Positions 60,573 to 64,000 of a stretch of 64,000 bases of DNA are shown here, in pieces. Source of the stretch: Struthidea cinerea (Eukaryota; Chordata; Aves; Passeriformes; Corcoracidae); the NCBI GenBank assembly GCA_013397865.1, contig VZTI01004959.1, positions 217,573 through 281,572 on the forward strand. Reading direction: 5' to 3'. Every line of letters begins with the position of its first letter. Positions within the stretch are counted from its first letter, which is position 1. Both the position numbers and the translations under genes were made by a program. Below the pieces are notes generated by a model. It was not told where the DNA came from. It worked only from the letters and a program-made list of their open reading frames with translations, and made no database searches.

Positions 60573-62620
60573 TCCCGCTGGCCTTGGAATACCAGCACTC
60601 GGGCTGCGAAGGGTATCAGAACTCTGGGATACCATGGGATCAGGGTCGGGATAAGTGATCCCCTCCTGCACACAAGAAAGGACTTGAGGCAGGAGAATTC
60701 CCTAAAAACCAGAGCCGCAGGTTTGGTCAAGTCCGGAGGTGGCACGGCCGCAGTGAATCCCACTGTCCTGCTGGATTTTTCCTCCTTTTCCCAGTGCTTC
60801 CCTTCTGTTGAGTACAGAATCCAGGATCTCCCACTGCAAACTGTCCAGGGAAAACTTCATTCTTCTTTCATTTGTCAGTTTGTGCAGCTTAAGTAAAACT
60901 GGGATCCATCAAAAACCATGGGATGTGTGGCAACCCGGTTCTGCTGGAAAACACACCGTGCTGTAAGGCAGCTGGATAAAAATACCACTTCCAGTAACCC
61001 CAAATAAAATGGGGTCAGAGGGGAAATATTTTCTGCTGTAGTTGTTTGTTTACGCTGCGGTCTGGGGGTCTTTCCTTCTTTTCATCCTCAGCTCAAAAGA
61101 GCAAGAAAAAAATAACAGCTTTTTTCTCTATTTCAACGCATTTAACATAAAATGTGTTCTGTTTTTAAATTACATTAACCCCTTAAATCCAACTAGTAAA
61201 ATAGGAAGAGACGGATTCTGAGGAATATTTAAGGTTTGTTGTGTCATTGCTTTGATTCTGGAGTTTGACCTGCTTGAAAAAAACCTCTTTAGGTTCCTGT
61301 TCATGGTCAGGATTATGGATAAGCAACGAATCCATAAAAAATTACACATAAGGATTATCCGAGAAATATTTAAAACATATTTTTATTTAATGGATGATTC
61401 ACAAGATATTATTGGTCATTAATGCTTCTGTTTCATTGATTTTAAAACTCTTAGTGGAATAAATTTTGTCTTAAAGGAAGAAATGGGAATATTTTAGGCA
61501 GAGCTTGCAGGGAAGTTACCTTTTTTCTTTTATCTGATTTGTAGAATTGTAAATTTCTCTGTTTCTGCTTCTTTTATCTGTTTCTCTGCTGTTTCTAATT
61601 GTTGTGTGGGGGGTATTTTGGGGTGGCATGGAAAGAATTCCTGCAGATTTTAGCTCTGAAGTGACATTCCGGGTTATTGCTGATCCGGCTTAGTTCCATG
61701 TGAATTTGCAGCTGTAAAAGCTGGTGTGTGCATTTGTATCTGGGGGGGATAGAAACAGCTGTAAATAGAGAAGTGTAGAATAGGGAATCACCCCTGAAGG
61801 ATGATGCTCCCAGTCGAACTGGGCAAGGGCCCCCTGCCAAGGTGACAGGGCTGGAAATTGTGCCTGCTGCTGGAATCACCTTTTTATTAAAAACCAGCCC
61901 TAATCCGAGCTGTAGTTCCTTTTTTCCACCCTAACAGGGTAAAAAACACTCACCATGCACTGAGTTAGTATTGATTTTTTTTTTGTCTGAAGCCTCTGAG
62001 CTTTCTGACTCCATTATTTTTGATTTTCCTATGAAATACATATCCTTCCACTGACAGCTGACAAACAACAGCTGGAAGTCGTTTTATCTCCCAATAATGT
62101 GTTTGTCAAAACTGCCCTGCGCTAATGGGCTCTGCTTCCTCCAGTCCATTTTCCCCCGTTAATGTCCCTGATGTCATTGGCAGCGTTCAGGGATTTTTGC
62201 CCCTTTCCTGATTTGTCATCCCCATCAGTTCGTGCAGGATCCGTGTGGGATCCTGGAGCTGGCTGGGGTTTTGTGAAACTGGAGTTGAGCAGTGGATTTG
62301 AAATCTCCTTTTCCTGCCTTTTTTATCCTTGACTTAATCAGTTTCCATGTTCTGTCCTTTTATTTACCCTCAGACCCGGTGTATCCAAAACCCCAATGGA
62401 TTCTGGCTCCCTCTCCCCAGCAGGCATTGGGGTATTTGGTTTATCCCCAGAAATCCTCAGGAATCTGTTTGAAAGGAGAAGGTTTCAGCACCGAGGCAGC
62501 AGGACTTGCAAACACAAGTTCAAATGTAGCAAATTTTTTTTTTTACTTCCAAATCCCCCCAAAAATCAGGCTTGAAGGTGTATTTATGGGCTTTGCTGTA
62601 GTGCAGCTCTTGCCAGCTTA

Positions 62621-62985
62621 GAATTATGGAATGGTTTGGGTTGGAAAGGACCTCAAATCCCATCCAGTGCCACCCCTGCCACAGCAGGGACACCTTCCAC
62701 TGTCCCAGGCTGCTCCAAGCCCTGTCCAGCCTGGCCTTGGGCACTGCCAGGGATCCAGGGGCAGCCACAGCTGCTCTGGGAATTCCATCCCAGCCCCTCC
62801 CCACCCTCCCAGGGACAATCCTTGCCCAATATCCCATCCAGCCCTGCCCTCTGGCAGTGGGAAGCCATTCCCTGTGTCCTGTCCCTCCATCCCTTGTCCC
62901 CAGTCCCTCTCCAGCTCTCCTGGAGCCCCTTTAGGCCCTGGAAGGGGCTCTGAGCTCTCCCTGGAGCCTTCCCTTCCCCAGTTAT
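62621..62985 (-). mobile_element. CR1: CR1 LINE 3' fragment (~365 bp)
   Basis: Reverse CR1 of the GC-rich subfamily: agaattatggaatggtttgg, gttggaaaggacctcaaatc, ccagggatccaggggcagcc, tccctccatcccttgtcccc, ctctccctggagccttccct. It ends about 217 bp before the RSRC1 exon at 63202. A 278-codon + frame runs from it into that exon; only the exon part is meaningful. Confidence 0.95.
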
Positions 62986-63201
62986 CCCACAAATCCTTAG
63001 GTCAGCATTTGGAATGTTCCCAGCAGTGGCCTCACTGTTGTTATTTTTACTCGGAGCTTTCCCTTGGGACAGAGGATTTTGGGCTGCACTGCACGAGTGG
63101 TTTCTCCTGGTATGTCCCAAAATCTCCGCCCGGCATGGCTGGGACAGGGCCTGCATCCCAGGATTTCACTGATCCCATGATATCCCACCTTGCCTCTGCA
63201 G

Positions 63202-63308
63202 ACCAAGCCACCCTCATCGACCAGGTGAAGCGGGCGAAGGAGATCGAAGCCATCGAAAGCGACGCCTTCCTCCCTCAGACCTTCAGGTCGAGCAAAGAAG
63301 TCAAGAAG
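63202..63308 (+). CDS. RSRC1: RSRC1 internal coding exon (fourth in window)
   Basis: This 107-nt exon has acceptor cttgcctctgcag and donor GTACAT. AC completes the split Asp codon, followed by 35 codons that begin QATLIDQVKRAKEIEAIES and end TFRSSKEVKK. Human RSRC1 is recalled as DQATLVEQVKRVKEIEAIES here, with Ile/Val, Asp/Glu and Ala/Val as conservative changes. This is the end of the charged helix and the start of the conserved C-terminal region. The exon leaves in phase 0. The donor (AAG then GTACAT) matches the consensus less well than the other three, and a 20-bp tandem repeat begins exactly there. The remaining C-terminal exons are beyond 64000. Confidence 0.97.
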
Positions 63309-64000
63309 GTACATTTCCCTTCCACAAGGGACATTTCCCTCCCAAAAGGGACATTTCCCTTCCAAAAGGGACATTTTCAATCCCTTCCTTGCTGCATTAT
63401 CCCCTCCGAGCCAGGAGGAAGCTGCACTAGGAAGGATTTTCCATCGATGAAAGAGCATCAACCTTAAATCCACCTGAAATCCCACCACGGACTCCCTGAT
63501 GGTCTCGGGGTGGGCTCAGGGAATTTACATGTGTCAGAATTTAAGGAAATCATCTGTTCTAAAGACTTTTTTGGGAGAAGCAGGAGAATTAAAATCCCAA
63601 AGTAATCGGACATTTACTTTGTAATTAGAATGGAGATATTTTTAATGCTGCTTAACTAAAGCCAGACTTTAAGTCTGTATTTAGTCCCTGAAAAGAAGCA
63701 GCTTGGTTTTCAATCAGCTTTCCAGAAACCCAGCAGGAGACATCCAGATCCCAGAAATCACCTGCATTTTGGCCAGCAGGTGTTGTAGGGAACTGCTTTG
63801 GGATGTGTGCAAGCCAAGGCTTGGTTCGTTTTCCCACCTGGCAGTGAGTGTTTGGAATTACCCCTGGATGTTTCCCCAGGAATGTGCAATTTCTTGCCTT
63901 TCCAGAAGTCTCCAAGAAGCTGATGCAGCTTCTTCACTGTGGAAGTGATCCAAAATCCCAGCGTTGAGTTTTTCAAGCTCTCTCCCTGTACCTTCTTTTG
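63309..64000 (+). other. RSRC1 intron, 5' part (continues beyond window)
   Basis: Starts at donor GTACAT and immediately runs through a 20-bp tandem repeat (63311-63374). After that there is about 620 bp of unremarkable intron with no repeat, exon or RNA gene I can support. Confidence 0.8.
63311..63374. repeat. 20-bp tandem repeat starting at RSRC1 splice donor
   Basis: Three exact-period 20-bp units (acatttcccttccacaaggg, acatttccctcccaaaaggg, acatttcccttccaaaaggg) and a partial fourth. The unit boundary aagg/gacattt mirrors the real exon end AAG/GTACATTT, with GG in place of GT. Confidence 0.95.

Larger units (their letters stand above)
51535..63201 (+). other. RSRC1 intron, complete (11.7 kb)
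   Basis: Bounded by GTGAGG at 51535 and the CAG acceptor at 63201. It is rich in tandem repeats: 41-bp array (52.7-52.9 kb), TTAAA run (53.17-53.20 kb), ~20-30-bp array (57.1-57.5 kb), 15-bp array (59.0 kb), GC-rich ~22-bp array (59.87-60.3 kb) and 39-bp array (60.46-60.57 kb). CR1 copies lie at 51.8, 53.1, 55.1, 56.3 and 62.6 kb. The block 58.48-58.76 kb is repeat-free and TAAT-rich. The stretch 60.9-62.6 kb is ordinary AT-rich intron. Confidence 0.85.

Noticed and set aside
59555..60763. 402-codon open frame on the minus strand, Gly/Cys/Phe/Pro/Arg repeats
   Set aside because: It runs over the GC-rich ~22-bp minisatellite, other frames are open too, and the unit length varies between 21 and 25 bp, so no frame is maintained by selection.
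62631..63467. 278-codon plus frame reading into RSRC1 sequence
   Set aside because: Only 63202-63308 is coding; the upstream part is an antisense CR1 and the acceptor at 63201 separates them.

Overview
The window looks like bird nuclear DNA, most likely from a songbird. It is dominated by introns, carries more than 30 fragments of CR1 LINEs (the main avian retrotransposon, here in a GC-rich variant I associate with passerines), has many minisatellites, and contains one 20-base assembly gap (30836-30855). I see no bacterial, organellar or rRNA/tRNA features. Nearly all long open frames are chance frames in CR1 copies, GC-rich minisatellites or polypurine DNA.

The only gene I can name is RSRC1 (arginine/serine-rich coiled-coil protein 1, also called SRrp53) on the + strand. 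Four consecutive internal coding exons lie at 12096-12132, 27284-27335, 51466-51534 and 63202-63308. All have canonical AG/GT borders, their reading phases join correctly, and together they encode about 88 residues of the charged coiled-coil part of the protein. Start codon, RS-rich N-terminus and C-terminus are outside the window. The three complete introns are 15.2, 24.1 and 11.7 kb, with partial introns at both ends.

Layout: 1-12095 is upstream intron, with CR1 tails, an 80-bp tandem duplication, an AT-rich block and non-repetitive TAAT-rich DNA. 12133-27283 holds a 43-bp higher-order minisatellite, several CR1s, a repeat-poor block at 17.6-18.8 kb that may be regulatory, and a long T-tract. 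27336-51465 holds the assembly gap, a candidate LTR, two inverted CR1 pairs, a ~200-bp direct duplication, a palindromic MITE-like repeat, a 145-bp polypurine tract and the best candidates for conserved non-coding elements. 51535-63201 is rich in minisatellites (41-bp, ~20-30-bp and GC-rich ~22-bp arrays). 63309-64000 starts with a 20-bp tandem repeat that begins at the exon's own splice donor.

I found no convincing new multi-gene system. The most interesting items are a possible phase-compatible RSRC1 cassette exon (44703-44786), a possible antisense exon (32638-32741), two CR1 copies sharing the same non-CR1 5' head, inverted CR1 pairs that could fold in the RSRC1 pre-mRNA, and repeat-poor TAAT-rich blocks. 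RSRC1 is the neighbour of SHOX2 in amniotes, so enhancers inside its introns are plausible. Gene identity comes from recognising the protein sequence; regulatory and cryptic-exon calls are inference.
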